From: Labedella populi
Lineage (GTDB): Bacteria > Actinomycetota > Actinomycetes > Actinomycetales > Microbacteriaceae
Assembly: GCF_004078655.1 (NCBI RefSeq)
Contig: NZ_RZNC01000001.1
Span: 1,116,001 to 1,180,000 of the forward strand
Reading direction: 5' to 3'
DNA: 64,000 bases
Positions within the stretch are counted from its first letter, which is position 1. Each line of letters begins with the position of its first letter. The notes under the pieces are model-generated. The model worked only from the letters and a program-made list of their open reading frames with translations. It was not told where the DNA came from and did no database searches. Position numbers and translations under genes: made by a program. Below, piece by piece: positions 16,264 through 25,146 of the stretch.

Positions 16264-17720
16264 TGGCGGTGGATTTCCTGCGTACCGGATCGCCCCGTCG
16301 GCAGCGGCCTGGTCTCGATCCGGTGTCGGGGCGATCGATCGCGATCCTCGGCTCGGTCGTCACCGTGATCCTCGTGCCGCTCGTGCTGGCGTTTCCGGCG
16401 GCGATCGTCCTCGTCCTCGCGCCCCCGGTCGTCCACCTCTTCGTGCGGTACGCGATCGTCCGGCTGGTGTGGTTCATCGGCGGCGCGATGCTCGTCTTCC
16501 AGGTGGGTGACGGACTCACGCCGGAGAAGCTGATCTACATGGTCGGCATCGTCGCCGCGTCGATCATCTCGGTCGTCCGTTTCCGGACGATCGGCGGGCA
16601 GCAGTGGGCGAGACGGTTCCGACTCTCCCTCGTGGGGAGCGCCGTCCTCGCCGGCTGGATCCTCCTCGTGACGTCGATCCATTCCCTGGTAGTCATGGGC
16701 ATCGAACCCACGATGTGGGCGCGGGACGCCCTGACGTATCTCCTCATCGCGGCCGCCGTGCCGATCGCGATCGACGCTGCCTCGACGACGTCGTTGCGCA
16801 CGGCCCGCATCCTCTCGATCGTCGTCGGCGTGCTCGCCGCGAGTGGCTTCGCGGTCGTGTGGATCCAATCGCGTGGGTACGGCGCGACCGAAGGGGAGGT
16901 CGAGCGATCGTTCCTCGCCTCGCTGCTCGCCGTGACCGTGCCGCTCGCGCTCGCGTTCGCTCTCGGGCTGGCCGGTCGACGATTCAACCTCCTGTGGGTG
17001 GCCCTCGGATGCTCGCTCATCGTCGCCGTCCTGATCACCGGGACCCGCACCGGTTTCGTCCTGGTGGCCGCCCTCGTCGGCGTTATCGGTGCGGTGAGCA
17101 AGGAGCGGGTGGGTGCCGTGAGATTCGTCGGTGGGGCCGTCGCGTCGATCGCGTTGATCGCGGCCGCCGTGCCGATCGCGGCGGCCGCGTTCTCGTCGGC
17201 GACGGACGTCCTGGCCCGGCTCACCGGCATCGTCGCGACGCTCGAGCGCGGCTTCGGCCAGGATCAGTCCGGCGCGATGCGCGAGTGGGCCACGCATCGC
17301 TCGGCATCGATCTTTCAGTCGAACCCCGTACTCGGCCAGGGCCTCGGCGTGTTCTTCCCGAATCCGAATCCGCTCGGGGTCGCGTCGAGTTTCTCGCTCG
17401 ATACGCCGATGATGTTCCCAGCCAAGTTCGGGATACTCGGCTGCATCGTCGTCGTCGTGGCGCTCGTCCTCATCATGTATCCAGTGATCCGGAAGACCCC
17501 CGATACTCGGTGGCTCGTCGAGTCCACGGCCGCGCGTGGCGCGACCCTCGTCTGGGTCGCCCTATTGCCCCTCGCCTCGACGACGGAGGACAAGGGTTTC
17601 GCGATCTCGATCGCGCTCATCGTGCTGCTCGTCGGCGCGAGTGCCCGAGACGAGCGGAACAGGATCATGCGTGTCGAGCCCGGAGGAGGGGCGGCCGTCG
17701 CGATCGAGCAGGAGACCTAG
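16263..17720 (+). CDS. O-antigen polymerase/ligase-like membrane protein
   Basis: A 485-residue protein with ten or more predicted helices. One larger external loop (~335-395) contains FGQDQSGAMREWATHRS and the NPVLGQGLG segment typical of the Wzy/WaaL-type C-terminal loop. A TGTRTGFVLVAA segment near residue 260 matches the usual (S/T)RTG-type region. It probably polymerises the repeat unit or transfers chains at the membrane. It is translationally linked to the sugar transferase. With the other wzy-like gene (26156-27501) broken, this is the only intact polymerase candidate. Its TAG stop shares the palindrome CTAG (17717-17720) with the stop of the convergent gene. Confidence 0.75.
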   Translation: MAVDFLRTGSPRRQRPGLDPVSGRSIAILGSVVTVILVPLVLAFPAAIVLVLAPPVVHLFVRYAIVRLVWFIGGAMLVFQVGDGLTPEKLIYMVGIVAASIISVVRFRTIGGQQWARRFRLSLVGSAVLAGWILLVTSIHSLVVMGIEPTMWARDALTYLLIAAAVPIAIDAASTTSLRTARILSIVVGVLAASGFAVVWIQSRGYGATEGEVERSFLASLLAVTVPLALAFALGLAGRRFNLLWVALGCSLIVAVLITGTRTGFVLVAALVGVIGAVSKERVGAVRFVGGAVASIALIAAAVPIAAAAFSSATDVLARLTGIVATLERGFGQDQSGAMREWATHRSASIFQSNPVLGQGLGVFFPNPNPLGVASSFSLDTPMMFPAKFGILGCIVVVVALVLIMYPVIRKTPDTRWLVESTAARGATLVWVALLPLASTTEDKGFAISIALIVLLVGASARDERNRIMRVEPGGGAAVAIEQET

Positions 17721-18448
17721 GCTTGCTTGCGGGCGGCCAACCGGACCAGGTGGTTCTCGATGCGCGCGAGCAGGAGGTTGGACAGTCTCGAGCGGGACGC
17801 GCTGTAGGGTCGCCCGGACGTGCCGGAGATCCCCTCGAAGAACGGCCGCTCCGGGAAACGGTCCCAGGAGAGCGAGCCGCCCGCGAGTCGCGACGCCGCG
17901 TGCACCACGAGCTCCTTTTCGATCGGCTGGTCCACGCGGTCGTCGACGGACCGACCAGCGGGGATGACGATGTCCCGCCACACGTCGAGGGAAGCACCCA
18001 CGAGCCGAGTGTCGATCCAGGAGCGGTCGAGAGTCATGCGACCCCGCAACGTCGCTTCAGCGAGAGGCGAGATCACGCGGTTCGCATTGGCGACGGACAG
18101 TCGCCCGGTGCACTTGTAGACCGTCTCCTCATCCGGGAGCGACGCGCTCGCGAGGAAATGGCCGAGGGCCGCCGTCTCGATCGCGCCCTTTCCCCGGAGA
18201 ATCTCGTCGTCGCTCGGGGTGTAGGACTCGAATCGGATCTCGGTGCTCCCCGCGATGCCGTGTGTCACGTCGTTCTCCGCCGCACCACTGGTCTCGACGA
18301 CGGCCAGAGCGAAGCCCGATGCGTCGGCAGCGGCGCGCCACGCCTCGAGAGACGAACGGTACTGCCGCAAGCGCGTCCCCGGGTCATTGACGACGAGGTG
18401 GTCCGTGACGCTCGGAGTCACCGCCGCCGTGAGTATCACCGTCGTCAT
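17717..18448 (-). CDS. protein of unknown function in the polysaccharide locus
   Basis: I do not recognise this 243-residue protein with certainty. It has no signal peptide or helix. The N terminus (MTTVILTAAVTPSVTDHLVV) reads like the first strand of a Rossmann-type or glycosyltransferase-A fold, followed by RLRQYRSSLEAW and a YKCTGRLSVANANRVI segment; similar TGR-containing motifs occur in some capsule glycosyltransferase-like proteins. It is the last gene of the minus-strand unit acetyltransferase, double glycosyltransferase, flippase, and overlaps the flippase stop by four bases (ATGA). A sugar-transfer role is an inference from context only. Confidence 0.55.
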   Translation of the reverse strand: MTTVILTAAVTPSVTDHLVVNDPGTRLRQYRSSLEAWRAAADASGFALAVVETSGAAENDVTHGIAGSTEIRFESYTPSDDEILRGKGAIETAALGHFLASASLPDEETVYKCTGRLSVANANRVISPLAEATLRGRMTLDRSWIDTRLVGASLDVWRDIVIPAGRSVDDRVDQPIEKELVVHAASRLAGGSLSWDRFPERPFFEGISGTSGRPYSASRSRLSNLLLARIENHLVRLAARKQA

Positions 18449-19701
18449 CCGTCGTCCTCCTCGTCGGTGCCGGGAGCGTCCCGGGTCCGCTTGATCCTAC
18501 GGATCTCGTGCCACAGCCCGGCGATGAGCGAACCGAGGAGGACCACCTGGGTCACGGCCGACGCGATCGCGGCACCGAGCGCACCGAGGGTCGGAGCGAG
18601 CACGAGGATTAGCACGAGCTGAACGACGACCGCTGCGGCCATCGCGGCCCCGGCGAAACGGTCGCGGCCGAGGGCCTGCAGGACGACCATCATCGGTTGT
18701 CCGACGATCGACGCCATCGCGGCGAGCGCGAGCACCCGGAGGACGTCGGCGGACCCCGCGTATGCGGGCCCGAGGAGAACGTCGACGAGGAACGGGGCGA
18801 GGACGAAGGCCAACGCCGATGCGAGGACGGCGCCGATCGGCATCCAGATCGCGCGACGCAATTGCGACCACGCGCTCACGAGGGAGCCCGCGCGAGCGAC
18901 GAACGGCGCGGTGACGGAGGAGAACGCCGCAGCGAGTAGGGCCATCGGTTGCGTCCACCGGCTGACCGCGCCGAAGACTCCGGCGGGAACCGGGCCGGCG
19001 ACCATCGTGAGCAGCGTGACGTCGAGCGACTGCGCGCTGATCGCGAGGGTCGACAGCCCGAAGTAGCCGGATCCGCTCCACGGGTTGAGCACGCGCGAAT
19101 CCCGGAGCCGCAGCCGCTCGCCGTGCGGAGTGAGGAGGAGGAGCGCGACGCTCGAGATGAGGGACCCGACGAAGAGGCTCAGCCAAAGGACGTCGACGGC
19201 TCCGGATCCGAGGCCGATGAGGCAGAGGAAGAGCGCGGTCGCCGCGACGCGGTCGCCGAGGACGCACAGCGCGACGAGTTCGGCGCGCGCCGCAGAGCGC
19301 AACGGGACCTGCAGGGTCTGGTTGAGGATGATCCCGCACATGATGGGACCGGCCATCCAGACGAGCGACTCGGGTGCCAGGAGCGCCGTCGTGGCCGTCC
19401 AGACGATGCCGACGACGAGCGAGAACATGAGCTTCGCGGCCATGCGTCGCCGGAGGTCCTCGGCGCTGAGGATCCCGCGGGCTCGTTCCCGGATCCAGTA
19501 GGAATTCGTGCCGAAATCGATGAATCCGACCGCCGCGGTGCCGAGCCCGACAGCGGCCGCGACCAATCCGAATCCCGACGGCTCGGCGTCGCGCGCGGCC
19601 AGAACGTAGATGACCGCCACGAGAATCTGCGAGACGCCGGTCGCGAGGGCGAGCGCGCTCGCTTGTGCGCCCGCACCGCGTGCCCGATCGGGGCCGGTCA
19701 C
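18445..19701 (-). CDS. oligosaccharide flippase (Wzx-like)
   Basis: A 418-residue membrane protein with about 12 to 14 helices and the MATE/polysaccharide-transporter layout (opening ASALALATGVSQILVAVIYV, then the FGTNSYWIRERARG loop). It would flip the lipid-linked repeat unit to the outer face, where the polymerase acts. GTG 19701 overlaps the glycosyltransferase stop by four bases (GTGA), and its own stop overlaps the next gene, so translation of the three genes is coupled. Confidence 0.85.
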   Translation of the reverse strand: MTGPDRARGAGAQASALALATGVSQILVAVIYVLAARDAEPSGFGLVAAAVGLGTAAVGFIDFGTNSYWIRERARGILSAEDLRRRMAAKLMFSLVVGIVWTATTALLAPESLVWMAGPIMCGIILNQTLQVPLRSAARAELVALCVLGDRVAATALFLCLIGLGSGAVDVLWLSLFVGSLISSVALLLLTPHGERLRLRDSRVLNPWSGSGYFGLSTLAISAQSLDVTLLTMVAGPVPAGVFGAVSRWTQPMALLAAAFSSVTAPFVARAGSLVSAWSQLRRAIWMPIGAVLASALAFVLAPFLVDVLLGPAYAGSADVLRVLALAAMASIVGQPMMVVLQALGRDRFAGAAMAAAVVVQLVLILVLAPTLGALGAAIASAVTQVVLLGSLIAGLWHEIRRIKRTRDAPGTDEEDDG

Positions 19702-21914
19702 AGAAGAGCCGTCACGAAGCGGTCCACCGCCGGTGTGCCGCTGGCTGGCGGGCGGGGCTTCATCGAGGCGGCTCGAAGCGCCTCGGCCAGACTCTGCTCC
19801 GTCAGCGGCACCCAGTCGGCGCCGTCGCCCGCTTCCGCGGCGTCATGGCGAAGGCTCGCCGCGCCGGCGGCGACGATGCGAGTGCCCGCGGCGGCGGCCT
19901 TCCCGAAGAGCCCGCTCGGACCCTCGTTGGAGTGAGCGAGGACGACGCAATCGGCGAACGTCACGGCGGAATCCAGTTCGAGGCCGGTGAGCAACCGGTC
20001 GACCATGACGACGCGGACGCCGGACGCACTCAATCGCTCGATCTCGCGGTCGATCTCGAGCCGCGCCTGCGGCTCGATCAGCCCGGCGATGAGCAGGCCG
20101 ATCGGCCGTTCGGTTATGCCGGTGAGTGCGCGAGCGATCAGCCCGACGTTCTTGCGCGGCGCGATCGCACCGAGGACGGCGAACCAGTATCGCCCGGGCT
20201 CCACGCCCCAGGCCGCCGCCGTGGCCAGCACATCGTCTGTTCCGGCCGTCAGGGTCACGGGGTCGCTCGCCGTCGGGAGGATGGACCGCCCGGCCCACCC
20301 GCTCGGTTTGAGGACGGAGACGCGGACGTTGCCGACGGACGAGGCACTGACGAAGAGAGCTGACCGGAGGAGGGTCTTGGCGGTCTGTACACCGGGGAGG
20401 CGCGATGGTTGCCCGACGTCCCTCATGATCAGAAGCGAGAGCGTTCCCCGGCCGCGCCAGGCGTGCCGGAGGCCGACCGTCGCGGCCATCCTGTCGGCAT
20501 CGGGGACGACGGTGAGGTCGGCACGCAACTCGTACGACAGCCGGGCGGTGTCCGCGATCTCCGGGTCGCTCACGTACCGGAGCTCGATGCGCTCGTCGAG
20601 CTCCGAGAGGTGGAGGGCGATCTCCTCCCGTTCTCGATGCGCCGCGGGGAGGACGACCGAGACGCGGCGATCCTCCCGAACAGCAGCGTCGGCCAGGATC
20701 CTCACGTAGTACAAGCGGTGGCCGGTGACGTTGTCCTCGACGATCACGGTGTGCGGTGGCGCGGCGGCTTCGTCCATGGTGTCCATGATGTCCATGATGT
20801 CCATGGAACCGGCTTCGGGCGCGAGGGCACGCAAGAAGACGTCCGCGAGTTCCTCGGGGCCGTAATCGAGGATTTCGGGAGCCTCGACCGGGCCGTCCCA
20901 CGCGTCCCGGGAGGCGCGCATCCCCGACGCGATCGTGGACATGAACGGAGGGGCGGTGAAGACACCCCTCATGCCGGTGACGAACGGAGTCGCTCCCGCG
21001 ACGTCGCTGACCACGACGTGCAACCCGGCCGCGAGCGCTTCATTTACGACGAGCCCCCACACCTCCTGGCGGGACGGGAACACGAGAGTGTGCTTGTCCG
21101 CGAGCGCGGCGGGGATGTCCTCGTTGAGGACGTAGCTGGCGAAGGTCACGGCGTCCGCGACGCCACGGCGGACCGCGGTGCGCCGGAGGTCGTCCTCGAG
21201 AGCCCCGGTTCCGAAGACCGTGAGGGTGTCGCCGTCCTCCCGCATGGCCGCGAAAGCCCCGATGAGTAGGTCGACGCCCTTGCGTTCGATGAGCTCGCCT
21301 ACGTAGACGAAGTGATGGCCGTCGGCCCGGGGCACTCCGTTGGCGGCCCGTTTGCGGCGCGCGGCGCCGTGGATGATCCGGCCGTCGACGGCGTTGAATC
21401 CGAGCTCGATCCTGCCCGGGTCGACGCCCAGGGAGAGAATGGCCTGGCGCGCCGCTGGCCCGGGGACAACGACGGCGTCGAGGGCGTTGAAGAACCGTCG
21501 GCGCATCCATCCGATGGGCCCGCCGACGTGCAGCTGCGTCTGCAACGTCGACGTCTGCAACGTCGATTCGTAGAACCCGACCGTCCGCACCCCGGTGAGC
21601 TTCGCGAGCAGCAGGAACTGCCAGTCGGCGGGCGATTCCCACCCGCCGAGTAGGATCGAGTCCGGGCGGCGACGGGGGAACCCTATGAGTGTGTAATGGC
21701 GCGCCTCGTGCCGTGCGAGACGCACGGCACGGATCTCGCCGAGCGAGTAGCCGGCTCCGTCGCCGACGGCCCAATCGCGCCCCCTGTTGGCGGACGCGTC
21801 GCGTTCGGGGCGCCGATCGATCTCGAGGAGGCGTACCTCGAGATCGACGTGGCGGGCGAGTGCCTCCCGGACCGGCCGGCGGTAGGGCGACGCGAGACCG
21901 GTGTCCCACAGCAC
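19698..21914 (-). CDS. two-domain glycosyltransferase (GT4-like plus GT4-like)
   Basis: One open frame holds two GT-B glycosyltransferases. Domain 1 (~1-355 from GTG 21914) has a GT4 nucleotide-sugar site: FVYVGELIERKGVDLLIGAF, then FPSRQEVWGLVVNEALAAG with the usual Glu pair. Domain 2 (~371-738) begins at MDTMDEAAAPPHTVIVEDNV and has WFAVLGAIAPRKNVGLIARA and NEGPSGLFGKAAAAG. They are joined by a run of 9-base repeats encoding MDIMDIMDTMDE. Four ATGs in that repeat (20804, 20795, 20786, 20777) could start domain 2 on its own, so this may be two genes merged or one protein with an internal start. GTG 21914 is preferred; an ATG at 22121 would overlap the acetyltransferase gene. Acceptors and donors are unknown. 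Confidence 0.78.
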   Translation of the reverse strand: MLWDTGLASPYRRPVREALARHVDLEVRLLEIDRRPERDASANRGRDWAVGDGAGYSLGEIRAVRLARHEARHYTLIGFPRRRPDSILLGGWESPADWQFLLLAKLTGVRTVGFYESTLQTSTLQTQLHVGGPIGWMRRRFFNALDAVVVPGPAARQAILSLGVDPGRIELGFNAVDGRIIHGAARRKRAANGVPRADGHHFVYVGELIERKGVDLLIGAFAAMREDGDTLTVFGTGALEDDLRRTAVRRGVADAVTFASYVLNEDIPAALADKHTLVFPSRQEVWGLVVNEALAAGLHVVVSDVAGATPFVTGMRGVFTAPPFMSTIASGMRASRDAWDGPVEAPEILDYGPEELADVFLRALAPEAGSMDIMDIMDTMDEAAAPPHTVIVEDNVTGHRLYYVRILADAAVREDRRVSVVLPAAHREREEIALHLSELDERIELRYVSDPEIADTARLSYELRADLTVVPDADRMAATVGLRHAWRGRGTLSLLIMRDVGQPSRLPGVQTAKTLLRSALFVSASSVGNVRVSVLKPSGWAGRSILPTASDPVTLTAGTDDVLATAAAWGVEPGRYWFAVLGAIAPRKNVGLIARALTGITERPIGLLIAGLIEPQARLEIDREIERLSASGVRVVMVDRLLTGLELDSAVTFADCVVLAHSNEGPSGLFGKAAAAGTRIVAAGAASLRHDAAEAGDGADWVPLTEQSLAEALRAASMKPRPPASGTPAVDRFVTALL
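20772..20807 (-). repeat. 9-bp tandem repeat at the glycosyltransferase domain junction
   Basis: Four ATGGACATC-like units lie head to tail (the later ones ATGGACACC and ATGGACGAA), each with an ATG in the gene's frame. They fall exactly between the two glycosyltransferase domains. Confidence 0.85.
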
Positions 21915-22002
21915 GGTGCGCCGTGTCGGACCGTTCGGGCCCTCAGAGGCGGAGACACCGGAGTTCCTCGCGCGGTGGGGCTCTCGGTGCGGCACCTCGG
22001 AC

Positions 22003-22575
22003 TCAGTCAAAGCGCTTGCCCAGGACGACGCTCTTCGGCGGGCCGAACACCGTGTTCTCCTCGACACGCCCCGAGACGACGGCGTTCGGGGTGATGAGGG
22101 CGTTCCGTCCGATGTCCGCACCCCCGAGGATGATGCACCGGGAGGTGATCCACGCTCCGGCCCCGATCGAGACGGGGCGCGTGATGAGGGCCATGTTTCG
22201 CCGGTGCGCGTGGCTGCCGGTCGTGACGAAGGTGTCCTGGGATACTACGGCGTCGTGGCCGACGGTGACGTGGTCCTGATTGTGGAACCATACGCCCTCA
22301 CCGATCCAGCAGTCGTTGCCGACGTGGAGCTTCCACGGGAACTTCACCCGCGTGCGCGGACGGAAGATGACCCCAGCGCCAATCTCCGCGCCGAACGCCC
22401 GCAGGACGCACACACGGAGGGACGAGCTGATCTGCCAGGGGTTGGTGACGAAGACCAGTTCCGCGATAGCCCAGACGTAGACGAACCAGCGGGGACGGTC
22501 CCACGCGGCGCGTTCCCCCGGCGCGTTCCTCAACGGGATTACCGGTGGTCGCGTGGTGCTCGTCTCGTCGCTCAA
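22003..22575 (-). CDS. WcaF-like polysaccharide O-acetyltransferase
   Basis: A 190-residue left-handed beta-helix acetyltransferase. Hexapeptide repeats run from ~75 to 180 (GAEIGAGVIFRPRTRVKFP, then GNDCWIGEGVWF, SIGAGAWI and ADIGRNALI). The catalytic His lies in GSHAHRRN. The overall plan resembles WcaF, which acetylates colanic-acid units. The start is TTG 22575, preceded by AAGGGGG at six bases. It heads the minus-strand unit and is divergent from the WcaI-like gene. A TAGTCT -10 candidate sits at 22599-22604 on the minus strand. Confidence 0.82.
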   Translation of the reverse strand: MSDETSTTRPPVIPLRNAPGERAAWDRPRWFVYVWAIAELVFVTNPWQISSSLRVCVLRAFGAEIGAGVIFRPRTRVKFPWKLHVGNDCWIGEGVWFHNQDHVTVGHDAVVSQDTFVTTGSHAHRRNMALITRPVSIGAGAWITSRCIILGGADIGRNALITPNAVVSGRVEENTVFGPPKSVVLGKRFD

Positions 22576-22691
22576 CGGCGCCCCCTTCTTCCTCGCTCAG
22601 ACTACCCGCTGGCCTCGCGTGCCCACTCTTCCGGCTGGGCTGGAATCGAGATGTTTACGCGCCGCCGCTGCGGTCGCGCCGATCGGGCGGC

Positions 22692-22697
22692 TAGTGT
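22692..22697 (+). promoter_or_regulatory. -10 box of the WcaI-like gene, leaderless spacing
   Basis: TAGTGT ends seven bases before GTG 22705, so the transcript could begin at the start codon. A GGGGGAG ribosome site also exists for ATG 22729, leaving two start options. Confidence 0.4.
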
Positions 22698-22704
22698 CGG
22701 GAGG

Positions 22705-23937
22705 GTGACTTCCGGGGGAGAAAAGACCATGGTCCTGTCGGCTCACTTCTCGCCGGAGACCACAGGGAATGCGCCGTACGTCGGCAAGCTCACGGCGGGG
22801 CTCGCAAGACGGGGCCGACGTGTCCGCGTCCTGAGCGCCCACCCGCACTACCCCGAGTGGGAGATTCGCGACGGGTACGGCCAGTGGAGGCGGCGGGACG
22901 ACGGCGACGGCGTCGTGGTCGAGCGGCTCCTCCACTACGTCCCCGGCAACCCGAGCAATCTCAAGCGACTCGCCGCCGAGCTGTCGCTCGGCCTGCGCTT
23001 CGCGTTTGCCCGATGGGGTCGACCCGACGTCATCGTCCTCGTCTCTCCGGCCCTGTTCTCTTCGGCCCTCGCCATGCTGAAGGCCCGGCTCCTCCACCCC
23101 CGCGTGCCCGTTGGCGTGTGGGTCCAGGACATCTACTCTGTCGGTGCGCAGGAGACCGGTGGGCACGAGGCGGTGGCTGCCGTCATCAAGCGGATCGAGT
23201 CGTGGTTGTTCCGGTCGGCCGACGGCGTCTCCGTCATCCACGATCGCTTCGCGACGGTCGTGACCGAGATGCTCGGCGTCCCGCGTGATCGTGTCGAGGT
23301 GATCCGCAACTGGGCGCACGTCGGGGAGCCGGCCACCCGTGACCGAGCGACCATGAGGCGATCGCTCGGGTGGCGGGACGAGGAGATCGTCGTGCTGCAC
23401 GCGGGAAACATGGGTGTGAAGCAAGGGCTCGAGAACGTCGTCGACGCCGCCCGCCTCGCCGACACGTCGCCGCGCGACGTGCGTTTCGTCCTCATGGGCG
23501 ACGGCAATCAGAAGGACCACCTCGTCGAGTACGCGGAGGGGACCGCCTCGGTGGAATTCCTGGAGTCGGTCTCGAACGATGACTTCCTCAACGTGCTCGC
23601 CGCCGCGGACGTGCTCCTCGTCAACGAAAAGGTGGGGGTCGCGGAGATGTCCGTGCCGAGCAAACTGACGTCGTACTTCACGGTCGGCCGACCAGTCCTC
23701 GCGGCGACGGCATCCGAGGGGGCGACGGCGACGGAGTTGCGCTCGTCGAATGCCGGGGTGCACGTCGCCGCCGGCGATCCGGCGGCACTCCTCGGGGCCG
23801 CCATCGCTCTCGCGGACGACACCGACCGCGCGGGCGAACTCGGTCGCAACGGCCAGGACTTCGCCGCGCGCGTCCTCGACGCATTCGCCGCGATCGACCA
23901 TCATGCCCGGTGGATCGGCTCGCTCAAAAGGAGGTGA
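22705..23937 (+). CDS. WcaI-like glycosyltransferase (GT4)
   Basis: A 410-residue GT-B enzyme. The N-terminal SAHFSPETTGNAPYVGKLTA and LSAHPHYPEW segments are typical of WcaI-type transferases. The donor-binding half has VVLHAGNMGVKQGLENVV and a C-terminal VPSKLTSYFTVGRPVLA segment. It probably adds fucose or another sugar to the repeat unit, since gmd and fcl follow directly. GTG 22705 keeps the first beta-strand (KTMVLSAHF) complete and fits the leaderless promoter; ATG 22729 would trim eight residues but has a good ribosome site. A 53-codon open frame of low quality lies between this gene and gmd. Confidence 0.85.
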   Translation: MTSGGEKTMVLSAHFSPETTGNAPYVGKLTAGLARRGRRVRVLSAHPHYPEWEIRDGYGQWRRRDDGDGVVVERLLHYVPGNPSNLKRLAAELSLGLRFAFARWGRPDVIVLVSPALFSSALAMLKARLLHPRVPVGVWVQDIYSVGAQETGGHEAVAAVIKRIESWLFRSADGVSVIHDRFATVVTEMLGVPRDRVEVIRNWAHVGEPATRDRATMRRSLGWRDEEIVVLHAGNMGVKQGLENVVDAARLADTSPRDVRFVLMGDGNQKDHLVEYAEGTASVEFLESVSNDDFLNVLAAADVLLVNEKVGVAEMSVPSKLTSYFTVGRPVLAATASEGATATELRSSNAGVHVAAGDPAALLGAAIALADDTDRAGELGRNGQDFAARVLDAFAAIDHHARWIGSLKRR

Positions 23938-24105
23938 CGCGGTGACCGATCGGACGAGGATTCGCGGTCATAATGGACGCAAGGCCACTCGGCCAGCGCG
24001 TCTCCCCACTGCCGCAGGGACGTCGTCCCGCACCGATCCAGACGAGCATCCCGTCTCCGGAACGCCGAGAGGCCGCCGGATGACACCGAAATCAGGAGAG
24101 TGACA

Positions 24106-25146
24106 GTGACCAAGAAGGCATTCATCACCGGCATCACGGGACAGGACGGCTCGTACCTCGCCGAACTGCTGCTCTCCAAGGGCTACGAGGTCCACGGCCT
24201 CATCCGTCGCGCATCGACGTTTAACACGTCCCGCATCGACCACCTCTACGTCGACCCGCACGACCCGGAGGCCAAGCTCTTCCTGCACTATGGCGACCTG
24301 AGCGACGGCGTCCGCCTCGTCACGCTGCTCTCGGAGATCCAGCCTGACGAGGTCTACAACCTCGGCGCGCAGTCGCACGTGCGAGTCTCGTTCGACGAGC
24401 CCGAGCACACTGCAGACACCACAGGGACGGGTTCCATCCGCCTCCTTGAGGCCGTCCGCACGGCCGGCATCCGTCCCCGGTTCTATCAGGCCTCCTCCTC
24501 AGAGCTCTACGGTGCGACGCCGCCGCCGCAGAACGAGGACACGCCGTTCTACCCGCGCTCGCCGTACGGCGCGGCGAAGCTCTACAGCTACTGGATCACC
24601 AAGAACTACCGCGAGGCATACGACATGTTCGCGGTCAACGGCATCCTCTTCAACCACGAATCGCCCCGCCGCGGCGAGACGTTCGTGACGCGAAAGATCA
24701 CCCGCGCGGTCGCCGCCATCAAGGCGGGCAAGCAGGAGCACCTCTACATGGGCAACCTCGACGCTGTGCGCGACTGGGGCTACGCCGCCGAGTACGTCGA
24801 GGGCATGTGGCGGATGCTGCAGGTCGACGAGCCCGAGGACTTCGTGCTCGCCACCGGTGTCGCGTACACCGTTCGCGACTTCCTGCAGATCGCGTTCGAG
24901 CACGCGGGCCTCGACTGGGAGAAGCACGTGCGCTTCGACGAGCGCTACTTGCGGCCCACCGAGGTCGACGCACTCATCGGCGACCCCTCGAAGGCCGAGG
25001 AGAAGCTCGGCTGGAAGGCCACGGTCGCTCCTGATCAACTCGCCCGCCTCATGGTCGACGCCGACATCACCGCGCTCGAGTGCGCAGGAACACCGTGGAT
25101 CGACTCGGTGGACCTCGCCTCGTGGACGCCCGAGGCCGTGCGATGA
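24106..25146 (+). CDS. gmd: GDP-mannose 4,6-dehydratase
   Basis: A 346-residue short-chain dehydrogenase/reductase that converts GDP-mannose to GDP-4-keto-6-deoxymannose with bound NADP, the first step to GDP-fucose. The cofactor motif TGITGQDG (Gly9, Gly12, Gly15) opens the protein. The catalytic centre is SSSELYG plus Tyr154 and Lys158 in [11 protein letters not shown]. The [16 protein letters not shown] segment is a GMD hallmark. Two GTG codons are close; 24106 is chosen because AGGAG (24094-24098) is seven bases upstream, whereas 24100 would have almost no spacing. The stop overlaps fcl by four bases (ATGA). Confidence 0.95.
   Translation: MTKKAFITGITGQDGSYLAELLLSKGYEVHGLIRRASTFNTSRIDHLYVDPHDPEAKLFLHYGDLSDGVRLVTLLSEIQPDEVYNLGAQSHVRVSFDEPEHTADTTGTGSIRLLEAVRTAGIRPRFYQASSSELYGATPPPQNEDTPFYPRSPYGAAKLYSYWITKNYREAYDMFAVNGILFNHESPRRGETFVTRKITRAVAAIKAGKQEHLYMGNLDAVRDWGYAAEYVEGMWRMLQVDEPEDFVLATGVAYTVRDFLQIAFEHAGLDWEKHVRFDERYLRPTEVDALIGDPSKAEEKLGWKATVAPDQLARLMVDADITALECAGTPWIDSVDLASWTPEAVR

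Noticed and set aside
21914-22121. Upstream ATG (22121) for the double glycosyltransferase
   Set aside because: It would overlap the acetyltransferase gene by ~120 bases and adds Arg/Ser-rich text typical of a shadow frame.
23942-24103. 53-codon frame between the WcaI-like gene and gmd
   Set aside because: Arg/Pro/Thr-rich, no domain or helix, weak start; it only fills the gap before gmd.
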